From Crocodylus rhombifer (lineage: Eukaryota; Chordata; Crocodylia; Crocodylidae), in assembly GCA_038503035.1 (NCBI GenBank), contig JAVSML010024593.1:1040500-1104499 (forward strand): 64,000 nt of DNA. The letters run 5' to 3'. The notes under the pieces are model-generated. The model worked only from the letters and a program-made list of their open reading frames with translations, made no database searches and was not told the origin of the DNA. Position numbers and translations under genes: made by a program. Positions 11,985 through 33,317 of the stretch are shown here, piece after piece (within the stretch, counting starts at the first letter, position 1; every line of letters begins with the position of its first letter).

Positions 11985-12095
11985 ACATTCTGCTCCTGCT
12001 CCAAGTAGATCAAGTCCTGGGAAGACTGCCCAGAGCAGGGTGGGGCTGGACCCAATGATCTCATGAGGTCCCTTCCAGCTCTAATCTTCTGTAAA
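11985..12095 (+). repeat. CR1 3' UTR fragment
   Basis: The short stretch GGACCCAATGATCTCATGAG followed by GTCCCTTCCAGCTCTAAT is the diagnostic CR1 3' end. No coding part. Lies in CGAS intron 1. Confidence 0.8.
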
Positions 12096-13059
12096 GCTGT
12101 GAAGATGCGAGTGTACCATGGATATATACAGTAGCATAACAACATTGTCTATAGTTTGTTTTCAATTCCTTTAATGTTTCCTAACATTCTACTTGCCTTT
12201 TTGATGCTGCTTTTCAAGAATGATCCACAGTAACTCAAGGATACTTTTCCTGAGTAATAACAGCTCATTATCATTTGTGGGCACCTGGGGTTGTTCCCAG
12301 ACCCCGTGAATCACTTCACACTTACCAACATCAGTTTTCATGTTGAAAAGCAGAGGCCCCAGCCACAAAACCCCACTGTTTACATCGGTTCATGGTGAGA
12401 ATTGATCATTTGTACACATCTTTTAGCCAGTTATTGATCCTGGAGTGGATCTTGCCTCTAATGTTGAAAACTTAATTTTATTAAGAACCTTTGGTGTGGA
12501 ACAGCTTCTTGAAATTTCACATATGCTGTACCAGCCAGATTACCCTGATTCACATGCTTATGTCCTCTAATACAATGATTCTCAACCACAGTGCCTTGAG
12601 GTACAAGAAGATAAACAGATGCATGCTGGCTCAGTCCCTGCCTGGCTGTCCCCACCCCCCACCCCCAATCTCCACTACCTGGCCCTCTGCAAGGGGGTAA
12701 ACACTAATAAATCAGTTTTATTAGTAATTGTAATAATTCAGTAATAAATTCATTTTTGAAATGGGGTGCTGCCTGCCATAGGTAGATTTATGCAAGGGCC
12801 AGTGGGACCTGTCCCCAGTGGCCCCAAGCCAACTAGAGGCTTCGCTTGTGGATCACTCTTCAGCAGGGAAGCGAAAGCCACGGTTATAAACATGATGCTC
12901 TTTGCTCGTTGGCTTCAAGCAGCAGGACTGCCAGGGCCTTTCAACAAATCAGCAGTGGGGAGACAAAAACGATGTCGGGTTTAAAATCGTGGTTTTTGCT
13001 TCCCTGTTAACGAGGAACGAGCCTCAAGCACAGCACCTCCACCAATCAGCAACAAGGGT

Positions 13060-13983
13060 GTTATGGGGGGGATGCGCGCAGGGGAACCTGCAATATTAAA
13101 GGTGCTTCTGCACACATGGCCAGGAGCACAGTCTGGCAGCCAGTACCCTGCTGGTAAGTCTAATGGTTGGGGGGAACAGACACACACAGAGATGAAAGCC
13201 CCAACAGTGAGAGGGTGAACAGGGTAGGAGATGCCCAGCCACAGCAGTGAATGCAACCCGAGGGATGAAGCTGTGGGCAGCTTGTCCAGAGGGGCGTAGG
13301 TTGAGGGGTAGGGGGCTCCCCACTGCTGCATGCATCCTGCAGGGGTGGTATGGGAGGCATGTGCNNNNNNNNNNATATCTCTACCCCTCTCTGCTGCCTC
13401 TCCCTTGGAAGCCTTGCCCCAAGCAGGGTTGGTGCTACAGGGAGGCTTGGGAGCTATAGCCACCCCAAAATTACCCACAGAAGCCATCCTCCCAGCACCA
13501 CCGCCCACCCCAAGTCCAGCCCAGCCCCCACACCAGGAAGAGGCCAGCACTGACCCTGGCCCCTGCCCCACAAATCCACACAAATCCAGGAGGGCACATG
13601 CCACCCATGCTTCCTCCAGGGGTGTGTGCAGAGGCAGGGAAGAGTGTGGGGAGGCTCCCTTTCGGACAAGCCACCCGTGGCTCCATCCTGCTCCCAGCCC
13701 TGGGGTCACATTCACTGCCCTGAATGGGCAGTGCCTGCCCCTCCCCCACTCCCTCCCTCACTGTGGGGGCTTCCATATGCCCCCTCCACTCCCCTTCCCC
13801 TCCCATGCCTCTCTCCCCCACAGACTTACTACTCTCCAAGCTGTCCAGCTGCATTCCTGGCTATGTGCATTTATCAGTGATGTCAATCAGCCAAAAAAAA
13901 AGAAAGCCAAACAGCCAATAACAGTAATTTTCCATTTTATCAGTACCAATCTGATATGCAGCAGATATACTGGTACACCTCTA
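13060..13983. mobile_element. Family X DNA transposon copy, partly inverted
   Basis: The right end (13850-13983) matches copy 1 of family X: GTGCATTTATCAGT, CAGCCAATAACAG, GGTACACCTCTA. The left part (about 13090-13170) matches the reverse complement of the same subterminal region (CACATGGCCAGGAGCACAG, GGTAAGTCTAATGG). So either two copies lie head to head or the element was internally inverted. An assembly gap falls inside. Confidence 0.5.
13365..13374. other. Assembly gap (10 N)
   Basis: Ten N characters interrupt a GC-rich transposon core. The true length is unknown. The gap falls in CGAS intron 1 and does not affect coding sequence. Confidence 1.
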
Positions 13984-14617
13984 GAGGGGGCCACCAATTT
14001 TGTGTTTGCCCAGGACCTCAATAAATCTTAATCCACCTCTGGTGCTGTTCAATTCCCAGAAGTTACGGAGGGGGTTCTTTGATCCTATAAAGGTTGAGAC
14101 CCACTGTTGTAAGGTCTCTGGTAGGTTGATACCATATGATTTCCCTTTACAAAACCCAGGTTGACTTTTCCCCAGCAAGTCCTGTTTGTCCATGTGAAGA
14201 CAACCCATTTTTTTTACTGTAATTCCAATAACTCCACTATGCAACACAGGATACTGGGCATGATGGATATTAGGCTGACTCAGTAAATAGCGATTCTTAC
14301 ATAATTTGTGAGAAATAGCTATTAAGCTCGCTTGCTTGTAGTTCCCCTAGATCTCCTCTGGAGTCCATTTATAAGAAAGGGATTGTATTGGCTACCCTCC
14401 AGTCCAAAGGCTGTTTTAGTGATGTCATCTAAAATTAACAGACCTGCAGTTTCAAGTCTGAGCTTCTCCAGGACTCGTGTTTACAAAATACCATCTGAGC
14501 TTAATTTGCCACTGTTTACTTTGTCAATTTCCTCTATAGCCTCATCTATCAACACCTCAGCTTGAGTCAATTTTTATATGTCCCCTGGAAAGAGTGGCTC
14601 CAGTCACAAGAGTTTAA

Positions 14618-15559
14618 CTGGGGGTCAGCAACCTACAGCCCCCAGGCCAGATCCATCCCACACAAGCACTAGATCTGGACCGCAGCCAGATGCTTTATGA
14701 CCATCAGAAAGGAGAAGCAGGAAGTGGCAGCAGCATCTGGGTCCCAGCCAGAAAGTGTAGCTGACTTGTGTGTGCTCTAGCTTAATTCACAAAAGAACTC
14801 ACTCGGTTTCTCCACCACAGCCTTAACCTTCTTGAGCGCTCCTTAGCCTGAAGGCAGAGAGACAGAGAGAACAAGCTTTCCAAAGGACTCTGCCACCCTG
14901 ATACTTGATTTATTGCCCATTCTGATTTACCCAACTCCTGAATAACTTTCCAGGCAAGGCGGCCAAGACTAAGCCCTTCCCCCCGCATCCATAGGCCCTG
15001 CCCTCTAAGTACTCAGCTGCTTTTCTTTGCTAGCTGTATGTCTGCCACACCTGTGTATCGCTCAGCCCCTCTCCTATGCTTCTCCCAGCTTCCTGCCTCC
15101 AGAGACCTGAGGAAGAAGGTCTTGCACCGGAAAACTGGTCCTTTTTTTTCCTTTGTATTTCATGTAACAGGTCAAAGTAGCCAAACCAGTTCCAAATCTG
15201 ACTGATTGAGCAGAACTGAATCCTTCCGAAAACCGTATCGGCTGAGCAGGCAGAACACAATGGTCCTAGACACCAAGTATAGTGCTACAATCCAACAGCA
15301 CCCTCCAATCCAGGCTCTAACTTGCCTGCCTACCTTTATCACAGCCTCATCATTGTGCCCTAAGAAACCCTTGCCTCTCAGCCAGGCTGACTGAGCCCTG
15401 CCCGTTGATTTTGTGCCAGCAACATGACCCCCACTCTCTGCTGGCAAACGTTTAACCCTCTTTGCCCTCTTACATTTCTGACCAGCCCCAGGGCAGCAGC
15501 ACCTGGCCCCTTGTGCTGTCCGCTCCCCATCCTCACCCCAGACCCCTGCCACTTTGGCC
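14618..15559. other. CGAS intron 1, repeat remnants
   Basis: The left end CTGGGGGTCAGCAACCTACA (14618 on) is an hAT-like terminal fragment. A stretch near 15098-15140 (AGACCTGAGGAAGAAGG) resembles a Penelope-like tail. A short GGGCA pentamer run (15584-15607) sits at the edge of the CpG island. No exon seen. Confidence 0.45.
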
Positions 15560-15622
15560 TGCAGCACGGCTTCCCCAGCCCAGGCTGGGGCAGGGCAGGG
15601 CAGGGCAGCAGCCCACGCTCAC

Positions 15623-16063
15623 CTTGAGGTGCTCGTAGTAGCTGCCCGTCCCGAGCTTCTCCACCTCGTAGAAGCTGCTGTCGCGCTTCACCGCCTGCAC
15701 CAGCCGCGCAGCCAGGTCGTTGACCAGAGCCGCCGCCTCCACCGTGTCCTGCCGGGCGAGGATCAGCCGGCTCAGCACAGCCCGCAACAGCTGCCCCAGC
15801 CCCGGCCCCGGCCCCGGCCAGTCACCCGGAGCCTGCCGCGAGCTCCCCAGCCCGGGAGCCGCCCCGGCACCGCCACTCTCCACCGCGGGGGCTCCCCTGA
15901 CCCTGGTCCTGGCCCCGGCTCCGGCCGCGGCCTCACTCAGCGGCCTCCCCCGGCCAGAGGGGGCTGCACCCGCTGGGGTGCTCCGGCCCCGGGTGGAAGG
16001 GGTGGCCTTGGCTCGGCCCGCAGAACAGCCCCGGCCCCGGGGACTCCCGCTGCGCCCCGCCAT
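15623..16063 (-). CDS. CGAS: CGAS coding exon 1 (cyclic GMP-AMP synthase, N-terminus)
   Basis: cGAS detects cytosolic double-stranded DNA and makes 2'3'-cGAMP from ATP and GTP, which activates STING. This exon encodes 147 residues. Residues 1 to about 90 are a low-complexity Arg/Gly/Pro/Ala-rich tail, as expected of the disordered, DNA-binding N-terminus of the family. From about residue 93 a helical segment leads to the nucleotidyltransferase core. The exon ends in GTGSYYEHLK, which contains the GS motif of the active site. The start was chosen because this ATG lies in the CpG island; an upstream in-frame ATG near 16354 would run across the MTO1 start on the other strand and gives no family-like sequence. 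The donor is CAAG|GTGAGC. It joins in phase 0 to exon 2 at 11383. CpG-rich throughout. Identification rests on the remembered human family sequence and synteny with MTO1. Confidence 0.9.
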
Positions 16064-16353
16064 GCTCCCACCCGGCGTCGCGAGAAACGAAACTGGCGCC
16101 GGCGGGCGCGGCTCCCTGGCCTCGCCCCCCAGGGTGTCGGGGGGGGGGGCGTTCCCCACTGGGCCCCGCCCCCGGGGTGGGCCCGGCCCGGGCGACTCGT
16201 TGAGTCCGAGGGCAAAGAGGGGCGTATTCCCGCGCTTTCTTCGGTCACGTGATGAGTTGCAGCCAGTCCTCCAGAGCAGACGAGACGCGGAGGGGACTTG
16301 CCTACCCACCCACCCGGCCTCCCACTTCTGGTTCCGGCACCTAACTCGCCGCA

Positions 16354-25899
<9,546 letters not shown>

Positions 25900-27409
25900 G
25901 GAGGTGATGGAAAATGGCTGTATTGCAGTGGACATGTGTGGAGTCTTCAGACCGTACAAGGACGGGTTTTTTGCATCTGTAACTAGCCACCTCTGACTGT
26001 GTTCTAGTAGGTATAAAGCCAACAGACCTGTATGCCTTTTGCATAGTGATCAGGAGCTCAAATAGTTTTCTTTCCAAACTTAGCTAAAAAAACATAGCTG
26101 TGTACTAAGGTTCCAGGTATGTGGGAGACAGCATCAGTCTATTTGAGAACCTGAAAAATCTTGAGGGAAGGAAAAAGGCATGAATAGGGATTGTCTCTCC
26201 ACAATAGAGAGAGAAGTGCAAGATGAGTGCTAGAATGCCAAGAGCCCAGTAACTGTTGATAACTAACTCGACAGTGCCCAGTGTTGCTGTTGATTTCATG
26301 TTGTATTACCCATAGGTGTTTGTTTCCAGCTGGCCATGGAAAATACTTGTGCTCTAATAATTTCTTAGAAAGTCTTTTTATGGAAAGATGGTAAGGGGGA
26401 CAGAGAACCCATATTCTCTCATGCAACTGTAAATGCAGGGTAGGCTGGGTTGAGCTGGACTCTAGGATTTCCCAGCATTCCCCCCCACACACGCGCAAAT
26501 TACTCAGAGTTCAAGAAATATCGTATTAAAACAGATTAACAGCGCCTAGAACTGACTAGAGAGAATAAGTATTGAAAAAGAAGCCTTAAGTGGTGGGTTT
26601 TTTTGTAGTGTAAAAGCAGTGAAATAGTTAGGTTTGACTTTTTCCAGTCTCCCATGCTTTTGATCAGGCCACAGGAGGAAAATGGTTACTCTCCGCTTTT
26701 ACAAGGAGGGGTAAAAGGTGAGATGTACAACCTGGGTAGCACTGAGAAACTGCCGTGTCTCTTCTAAAACTTCAGTTAGTTTTTCATCAGTGAGCTGTTC
26801 TGCATTACAGTTATTTTTAGTCTGATATTAACTTGAAGTAATGACTATTTTTGTACATCAGAAAGAGACTGAGCATGACTCTCCTTTAAACTTAGTTTTA
26901 ATTTTTCTTAAGAACATTAAAAATGAGCCAATGTGAACAAAAATGTTGTCATTTTTCTCCAGCAAAGAAACTTGTCTCGGGTTTGTAGGGATCCAGAGTC
27001 TACTACTGGTTCATATAATATATATTCTTGTTTGTATATATGTAAGTTCCTCCCTACAGGAACTGTTTCTCACTGTGTATGTACAGCATTTAACACAGTA
27101 TGTCCTGATATCTATTAAGCTGTCAGTGCTACTACAGTAATATGCAGTAATAAGACTCTTGATGGAAATACAGTTGCTAGCATTGGGAGGGATGAATTAA
27201 TATGCTCAGGAAACAAATTCAGTTCTCTGTTTTGCCACAGACTTCCTGTCTGATCTTTGTAAGAGGCTTTGCCCTGAATCTCACTTCCCTATCTATAAAA
27301 TGCTCCCTTTTTTAGTACCCTTGGGAAGAGAGAGAAAGAAAGAAGTAACTTAAAGAATGAAGCACCTAAAGACCTATAAATCTCCACACTGATCTAAATA
27401 AGGTAATGT

Positions 27410-27600
27410 AGTATTGCAGATTGGAGGAATTTATGAGGGTGATCGCACTGGAGCAGGCTACCTAGGGAGGTTGTGGAAAACTCGAAGTTTTCAAGAGTAG
27501 AACAGAGAGATGCTTGGCTGTGATGGTTTAGTCGGGGATGATCCTGCCTTGAACAGGGGGCTGGGGTAGATGACCTTATGAGATCCCTAGATGATCTTAT
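27410..27600 (+). repeat. CR1 3' end fragment
   Basis: Carries the degenerate end of ORF2 (GAGGTTGTGGAAAACTC), then GGGGGCTGGGGTAGATGACC, the CR1 3' UTR signature. Old and short. Confidence 0.75.
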
Positions 27601-29524
27601 GCTTGTATGAAGTTGCTGGGTCAAAACAGACATGAATTTTATCCTGAATCTGGTTGTCCTGGTCTTTGACTCGCAACAAAACATGCATAGGAACATCATT
27701 TACACATGCAGCCTGAATGGTAATTAACTCAAATTAGCCCTGGTTGTCCTGTGGGAAATGTTATTATGGGTACTTCACAGGCTAAAAATAGATTCTACAT
27801 CTATTGGTTCCTGGAATAAAAGGCTTTGTTCCAGATGGGAAAAATCCAATGCATGTTTTTAGCCTTCAATTTACGGTCACATCAGCTCTAGGATTACTGT
27901 TGAAATCTAGGGTGCTGTCTATGTGGCTTTATTTTATACTGGGCCTAAATGCAGTAGCATGATTTCTCATGCCTCTTCCCAAGGCAGAATTCTAGTTCTT
28001 CACCTTCCTGTTAAGCAGATAACAGTGGCAAACTGTTAAAAAAGGATCCCGAAGCACAGTCCTTCCATTAATAAAGCTACATAAAAGTAGGTCTGCTCAA
28101 GCCTGAGAAGAAACTTGCTTACTTTGCTGCAAAAGGATTTTTGCCAACCTAAAGAAAAATAACGAGAAGGTTGAGAGACTGGAAACAGTGGGACTTCCTG
28201 GTATGATGAGCTAACATGATAGAACTATAAAATCAGAAATGAATGGGGGGAACCAATGTTTCCATAGACTCTTGGTATGAACAAGGGAACATCTAAAGAC
28301 ATTTTAAAGAGAGATATATTGTATTTGTGGGATTCCCCTGACAGTGGTGTTTACTGAAGCAAGGGTGTTGGCAAGCCAATAAAGGATTTTTTTCTGTAGA
28401 AAGTAAACACACTTGCCTCCATGTTAAGAAACTCCCCTTCCTCCATGAACATTCTGGCCACCACAGACATATACCTACTGGCAGCATCTTGCTGCTGTTG
28501 GGACAGCTGTCTCCTTCCTGCCTTAAACCTCCACGATCCAAGGCTATGAGTCCTGTTTTCCAAACTAGGTGTTTGGCAGCTCCATATAGTAGAGTCACTG
28601 CTTTCCTTTAGAGCCGTTCAGGGTGCAGGTACCTTGATCAGCAGTTAATACTTGTAATGCAAAAGCTTTACAGTCAGTTTGCCCATTCAAGCCAGGAATA
28701 CAAGTGGGTCCCTCAAACTGATCAGGCCTGGTCTCTGTGGTGAAGCACCTTCGAACAGCGAATCATGGAAAGTTACCAAAAGCAATGCTGATGATGTAAG
28801 CCATTAAGAAAGGACACATCAAGGGAAAGGCTTAGAGGGAAAAGATTGAGCAGACCAGGCTTTTGAGTTAGCAGGAGGTGTGGGAGGGATTGCTAGTTAC
28901 AGGGCTGAGCAAAGTCTAAGAAGACAAACCTAGAGCCTCCTGCCTCAGGACAGACCAGCAGATGGCACAAGGAGGAATTAAGTGGAACAAGGGGTCTTAT
29001 AATCAGGAAGTCTGTTTTATAACATGCTGTATTCTGTCATGGTATGTCTCGATTAAAGAGTACTGTTGTTTTTAGAAACAAGAAGTCCTGAGAGTCAGTC
29101 TCAAGTCTGACTAGGCCTGGAGATGGGCTAGTCAAAGTACTGGTCAGATTTCAGCTAGCAGGATCTAATCAGTCTTATAGGCAACTGCACCTTGCTGATT
29201 CCAAATTACTGTACAAGCACTCTTTTCTTCACCAAGGACTTTGAGGAAGGGATCCACTCAATACTTAAGCACAAACAGTAGAGACTCTGAATTCTTCTTT
29301 ATGTCTGCGGAGAGCATTGGCTTTGATGGAAGCAGTTCCTTGTAGTAACAATCTTGTCTTGGTTAGTTTAGGTGCTGAACACAACGTAGTTCCTTAGTGA
29401 AAATCTAGTTGTTATACTTGTCACTCACAAATTGAGCACATCCTACCAACAGACAGGACAAAGCAGACAGGTTTTGCAGGAACTAAGTTAAAGTTTTAAA
29501 AGTCCATTCCTGGGATAATATAGC

Positions 29525-29628
29525 TGACTTTCCCTAGCTGACTTCCTGCTCTTGGGGCAGGGGCCTGGACTCTGATCTCCCAAGGTCCCTTCCAGCCCTA
29601 ATGTCTAAGAAATCTATGAAATATACCT
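29525..29628 (+). repeat. CR1 3' UTR fragment
   Basis: CTGACTTCCTGCTCTTGGGG through TCCCTTCCAGCCCTAATG and an AAATCTATGAAAT tail, the same 3' end as the CR1 copies at 5148-6604. Confidence 0.85.
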
Positions 29629-30011
29629 ATTAGCCAGCACTCTTAGTAACTCACTCTTGTCCTTTCTGTTACAGGTCATGTTTTAAAACAGAAGGGCTAG
29701 TGCTAGAGGGGAGAGAAGGTTATGAGGATGTGTAAGCTGTTATCTGGTGTGGATTCACGTTGGCTAGATATCATATTTTGGTTCTTGGAGCCTTAAATGG
29801 GATAAAAATGTTTCTCTCCTCTGCTTATGAAACTGCTGTTGAATGCCAAGTCCAGGCATGTCTCTCCATGAATCTGTTATATCAGATGTCAGGTATGGGA
29901 CTCTCGGTCCCGGCTACAAAGCAAAGGGGGCTCCCAGCCATGAAAGCCTGCTTCTTGCTGATGCAGGGGGGAGGGGAGCCAGTATCAAGCTTCCTCTATA
30001 CCAGCAGTAAG

Positions 30012-30117
30012 GCACAATTGGATCTAACGTGCAATCCCACAGTCAGACCTCCTAACATACACATGTGGTGTGGCAGGAGGCGCAATTATGTGGATCACAT
30101 ATTGGATCCAATTGTGC
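30012..30117. repeat. Palindromic hairpin repeat, copy 1
   Basis: A 106-bp near-palindrome starting GCACAATTGGATC and ending GATCCAATTGTGC, with inner arms CCTCCT.. and ..AGGAGG around CACATGTGG. The second copy is at 47046-47153. A fold-back element of MITE type, or a hairpin-forming structural repeat. Family not recognised. Confidence 0.7.
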
Positions 30118-30554
30118 TTTTACCTGCCTCTGTAGAGTGGGTCTCAGTTTCAGTTCCTTTATTGAGGTTTGTTTGTTGCTTCAGCTGTATGCTGAGTTTA
30201 AGAAACATTGAGACAAGGCTTTGCAATGAAGTGAAAAGCATTTTGTTTTGACGCTGGTGGATTCATGCCAGTTAAAACCTACTGAGCATAGAGTTTTGTG
30301 GTTGTGTTTCACTGAATCATGATGCATCTGTTTCCTGATAGCTAGCTGCCTAATATTGTTAAAGCCACAATTTATAACTAAACACTAGATCTTTAAAAAT
30401 CAAATGCAAACATAGAGATAACTTCATCTCCATTATTAGGAAGATTCTCTTCTAGAGCTCATTAATGTTAGGAAGCTTTCCAGGAAGAGAATGTTTTGTA
30501 CCCCTATGTAGGCCTATGTCAAATCTAGCTATGCCACCAAAAATAAAAAATAAT

Positions 30555-30890
30555 TAGGGGTACACCAATAAAGATTTTTTTGGCCAATACTGATGGCCGA
30601 TGATTAGCCATACCATACAATACCTAGCCAATATGCAGCTCACGGCTTGGAGAGCAGCGTCCAGGCACTAAGTCTGTGGGGAGGAAGGGACATCGGGGAG
30701 GGAAGGGGTGCAAGGTGGCAGATCGAGGCCCCCATGGTGAGGGAGAGAGTGGAACTAGGACAGGCAGGGGGAGGTGCTGCCCAGCCGGGGGCGGGGAGCG
30801 GAGCACAAGACAGAGCCAAAGGCAGCTCATCTGGGGGTGGAGGTGGGTGCAGTTCTCTGCCACGGCATGTACCCCCCATATTTGTGCGTG
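30555..30890 (+). mobile_element. Family X DNA transposon copy, right end missing
   Basis: Left end TAGGGGTACACCAATAAAG and the following GGCCAATACTGATGGCCGAT match copy 1 at 2502. The similarity continues to GCATGTACCCCCCATATTTGTG, then stops at about 30890 where retroviral sequence begins. The right half was probably lost in the rearrangement that also removed the 5' part of the provirus. Confidence 0.6.
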
Positions 30891-30896
30891 GAGTTA

Positions 30897-32293
30897 GGGG
30901 TCGAAGAGAATGTCCACCTCCAGGAAAAGGTCACCCGGTTGAGTAAGGAATTAGAGGACGTGAGGGACTCCAACAGTGTGGCATGTGAGGCTGCGCGAGC
31001 TGCCCAGAGTCTCTTGGAGACATAGAACAGAGGGAAGGAAAGATTATGATAGTGCGCATGGCCACTTCCCTCCAGAAGAAGGCACAGTTGGTGCAGGCCT
31101 TGGAGCCCCCCTTTGAGAAGGTGCAACAGTGCCTGTATGGTAAAAAACCAGAAGTTGAGCTTTAGGAAGATCACGGGGAGGGGACGGATGAGGGGAAGGA
31201 AATTGATGACAAGCCTGGTGCCAAACCGCCCCCATATGTCCCCACCTAGAGGGAAGAGCTCGGCCAAGCATTCCCAGTAGTGGTGACTCACTCAGGACCG
31301 CAAGGGGGAAATCCCCCAACAGAGATGTGCTTCTTTACCCGTGCGAAGATTTGAGATATACAGAAGCAGCGTAAGTCCAAACCAGGAGAGCTAGTGATAG
31401 ACTGGTTAGTCCAAATGTATAGTGAAGGGGCCTCCGCAATATCAGTGAGCCAAACCAAGGTGGCCGAACTTGTCCTGCACCCTGAGCTCCAGTTGAATCA
31501 GTATGCAGGAGGTGATAAAAACGTTACTTTGTTTTCTGCTGCACTACAGGCGACCACCGCCAGTTATGGTAATATAGAAGAGCTTAACCCCACCCCTCGG
31601 GCGTGGGCCAATTTGGAGGAGGCTGTCCTCTGCTTGTATCAGTTAGCGCTAACTAAAATCCTTCATGCAGGAGTTTGGACTCACACACCAGATGCAGAAG
31701 TTGTGACAGCACCATTGAAGAAGAGGTGTTGCCAACAAGCACCAACAGAGTGCACCTCAGCCCTGTTGGCCTTGGAGCTGTACGTGGTGAATCACCCGGT
31801 AAGAGATGCAATCCAGCGATTAGTGCAGCTTCTGCCCATTTTGCAGAAGCCGGGTTTTGCCAAACGGATGAAAATCGCCAAGGCCATAGCAGTGGCCTCA
31901 GTGAAAGACAAACCCCCTAATACCCTAGACTTGCTGGGACAAGCTAGGGAAGGCCAGTCTAAGACTCCACAAACAAGAATGTGGAAAAACTTGTTGGCTG
32001 CCAGTTTCAATAAGGTGCAAATTGATGGACTGCCCATCAATGTCCTGCAAGGGCTGTGGGCTAAACACTGTAGCGAAGGGACAAGCCTGAAAGTGGAGCC
32101 TTCTGCACCGCCAGCAGTGTCACCAGAAGGATTCTCTGCCCTAAGAGCAGAACTGTTGACATTTTCCCAGGCACTTGCGGAGCTGCCAGCATTTACCTCC
32201 CCTGATTGCATGGCACTAAGAAGTCCAGGCAGCCCAACCTCCAAGGAAAAGGACTACCATGGGGGAGGTAGTGGGCCGAGGACCAGTATCTAA
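30897..32293 (+). pseudogene. ERV gag-like remnant
   Basis: Begins in a predicted coiled coil (heptad-like run around VHLQEKVTRLSKELE) and breaks near 31026. From 31394 a 299-codon open frame continues with a helical capsid-like composition and a Pro-rich end. No zinc knuckle was seen. The retroviral gag assignment rests mainly on its position before the protease and reverse transcriptase remnants. Confidence 0.6.
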
Positions 32294-32363
32294 AGTTAAT
32301 ATTAGCCCCTTCATTCAGATACCCGGACAGATTTAATTAAGTAAAAGTAAAAAGTCAATCAAT

Positions 32364-33230
32364 ATGCTATTAGACATAAGAATCCCTTATCAGGTAATCA
32401 GGGTTGGAAGCACTAGACCAGAACATATCGTCCAAGCGAGCCTTGTGCTACCTAATGCTCTTGTGCTACCTAATGGCTCTAAGGTAACAGCGGCAGCTGT
32501 TAAAGGGGGGGGACTTAAAGGGGGACCAAGCTTACTGGGACTTAATATACTAAGAAGACAGCAGTTTACCCTTGAGCGAGAAAACTGGCAGTTTAGGTGC
32601 ACAGTACACCTCACCAGAAACCTAAAGAAACGGTTATAATGACCGTAACTCGATGTAGCATAATCCCACTAACCCTGCCTCTCAAGAAAAGAGTACACCG
32701 GCCCCAGTATCAAACTCCTCCCGAGGCCACCCAACCTATCCAGCGTATTATCAGCCAGCAGTTAGAAGACAGAACTATTATCCGAAACCACTCTCTCTAT
32801 AACAATCCAGTGTGGCCAGTGCATAAGCCAGATTGGGGGTGGCGACTGACTATTGACTCTCGAGCTTTGAATGCTAATACTAACCCCTTGATGGCTGCCA
32901 TCCCGTCACTACCAGCCTTAACAGAAAGCATCTGGTGTTATGGGCCCGCATAGATGGGATCCGTTGATATCAAAGACGTGTTTTTTGCTATTCCCATCCA
33001 TGAGAGTTGCTAGCCAATCCTGACCATAAATATACCTTACAGGCCTTTAAAGACGCAGTAACTGTCCATGCCTCCCTAGCAGCATGACATCCCCAAGGAG
33101 AGCTTTAGCTCCATATAAGTGTCTCGGAAGGGGGACCACATAAGAGCCTGGGGCAGAAAGAGTCCTCCGAGGCAGAAGGAAAACCCCTTAGATTTTAAAG
33201 CTGAGGCTAGAGAAGGGCAGAAGCAAGGTA
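32364..33230 (+). pseudogene. ERV pol remnant: protease and reverse transcriptase N-terminal part
   Basis: 32364-32639 ends with LLGLNILRR, typical of the end of a retroviral protease. From about 32641 a reverse transcriptase finger region follows, with YNNPVWPVHKPD and RLTIDSRALNANT. The frame breaks at 32950, and the part with the catalytic YxDD box is not present as an intact motif before the hAT insertion at 33318. Confidence 0.75.
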
Positions 33231-33317
33231 TACTCTCTTAAAACAAATGTTGTGTGTAGCAGTGATGGCCCTGGAAGCCACAGAAGCGTTAAGCGGGGAA
33301 TTACCTACAGTTATCAC

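Larger units (their letters stand above)
12573..14106 (+). mobile_element. hAT-like element inserted in the old CR1
   Basis: The left end CAATGATTCTCAACC mirrors the right end GGTTGAGACCCACTG, the common terminal pattern of vertebrate hAT elements. The flanks belong to one CR1. The 8-bp target copies are no longer similar (CTCTAATA against TTGTAAGG). No transposase. It carries a further inserted element at about 13060-13983 and the gap. Confidence 0.6.
12100..14617 (-). mobile_element. Old minus-strand CR1/L3-like LINE, split by later insertions
   Basis: Antisense reverse transcriptase text is present on both sides of the hAT element at 12573-14106. The left piece (12100-12572) has ATTCTACTTGCCTTTTTGA, TCACACTTACCAACATC and CAGTTATTGATCC. 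The right piece (14107-14617) has GATTTCCCTTTACAAAACCC, TTGGCTACCCTCCAGTC and ACACCTCAGCTTGAGTCA. These match an ancient reptile CR1 group. The two pieces are colinear, so the inner element landed inside. Too decayed to translate. Confidence 0.7.
25900..30554. other. MTO1 3' UTR and intergenic sequence, no gene recognised
   Basis: The 3' end of MTO1 was not fixed; candidate signals are weak. Old MIR-like text occurs at about 27195-27310, and CR1 tails at 27410-27600 and 29525-29628 (listed). The open frame 29760-30251 runs through a palindromic repeat and is not taken as a gene. The rest looks unique and non-coding. Confidence 0.45.

Noticed and set aside
13330..14031. Long open frames on both strands around the gap
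   Set aside because: They cross the 10 N and a GC-rich transposon core, so the frame continuity is not real.
29760..30251. 163-codon plus-strand open frame
   Set aside because: The middle of the frame is the palindromic repeat found again at 47046-47153, and there is no resemblance to a protein family.
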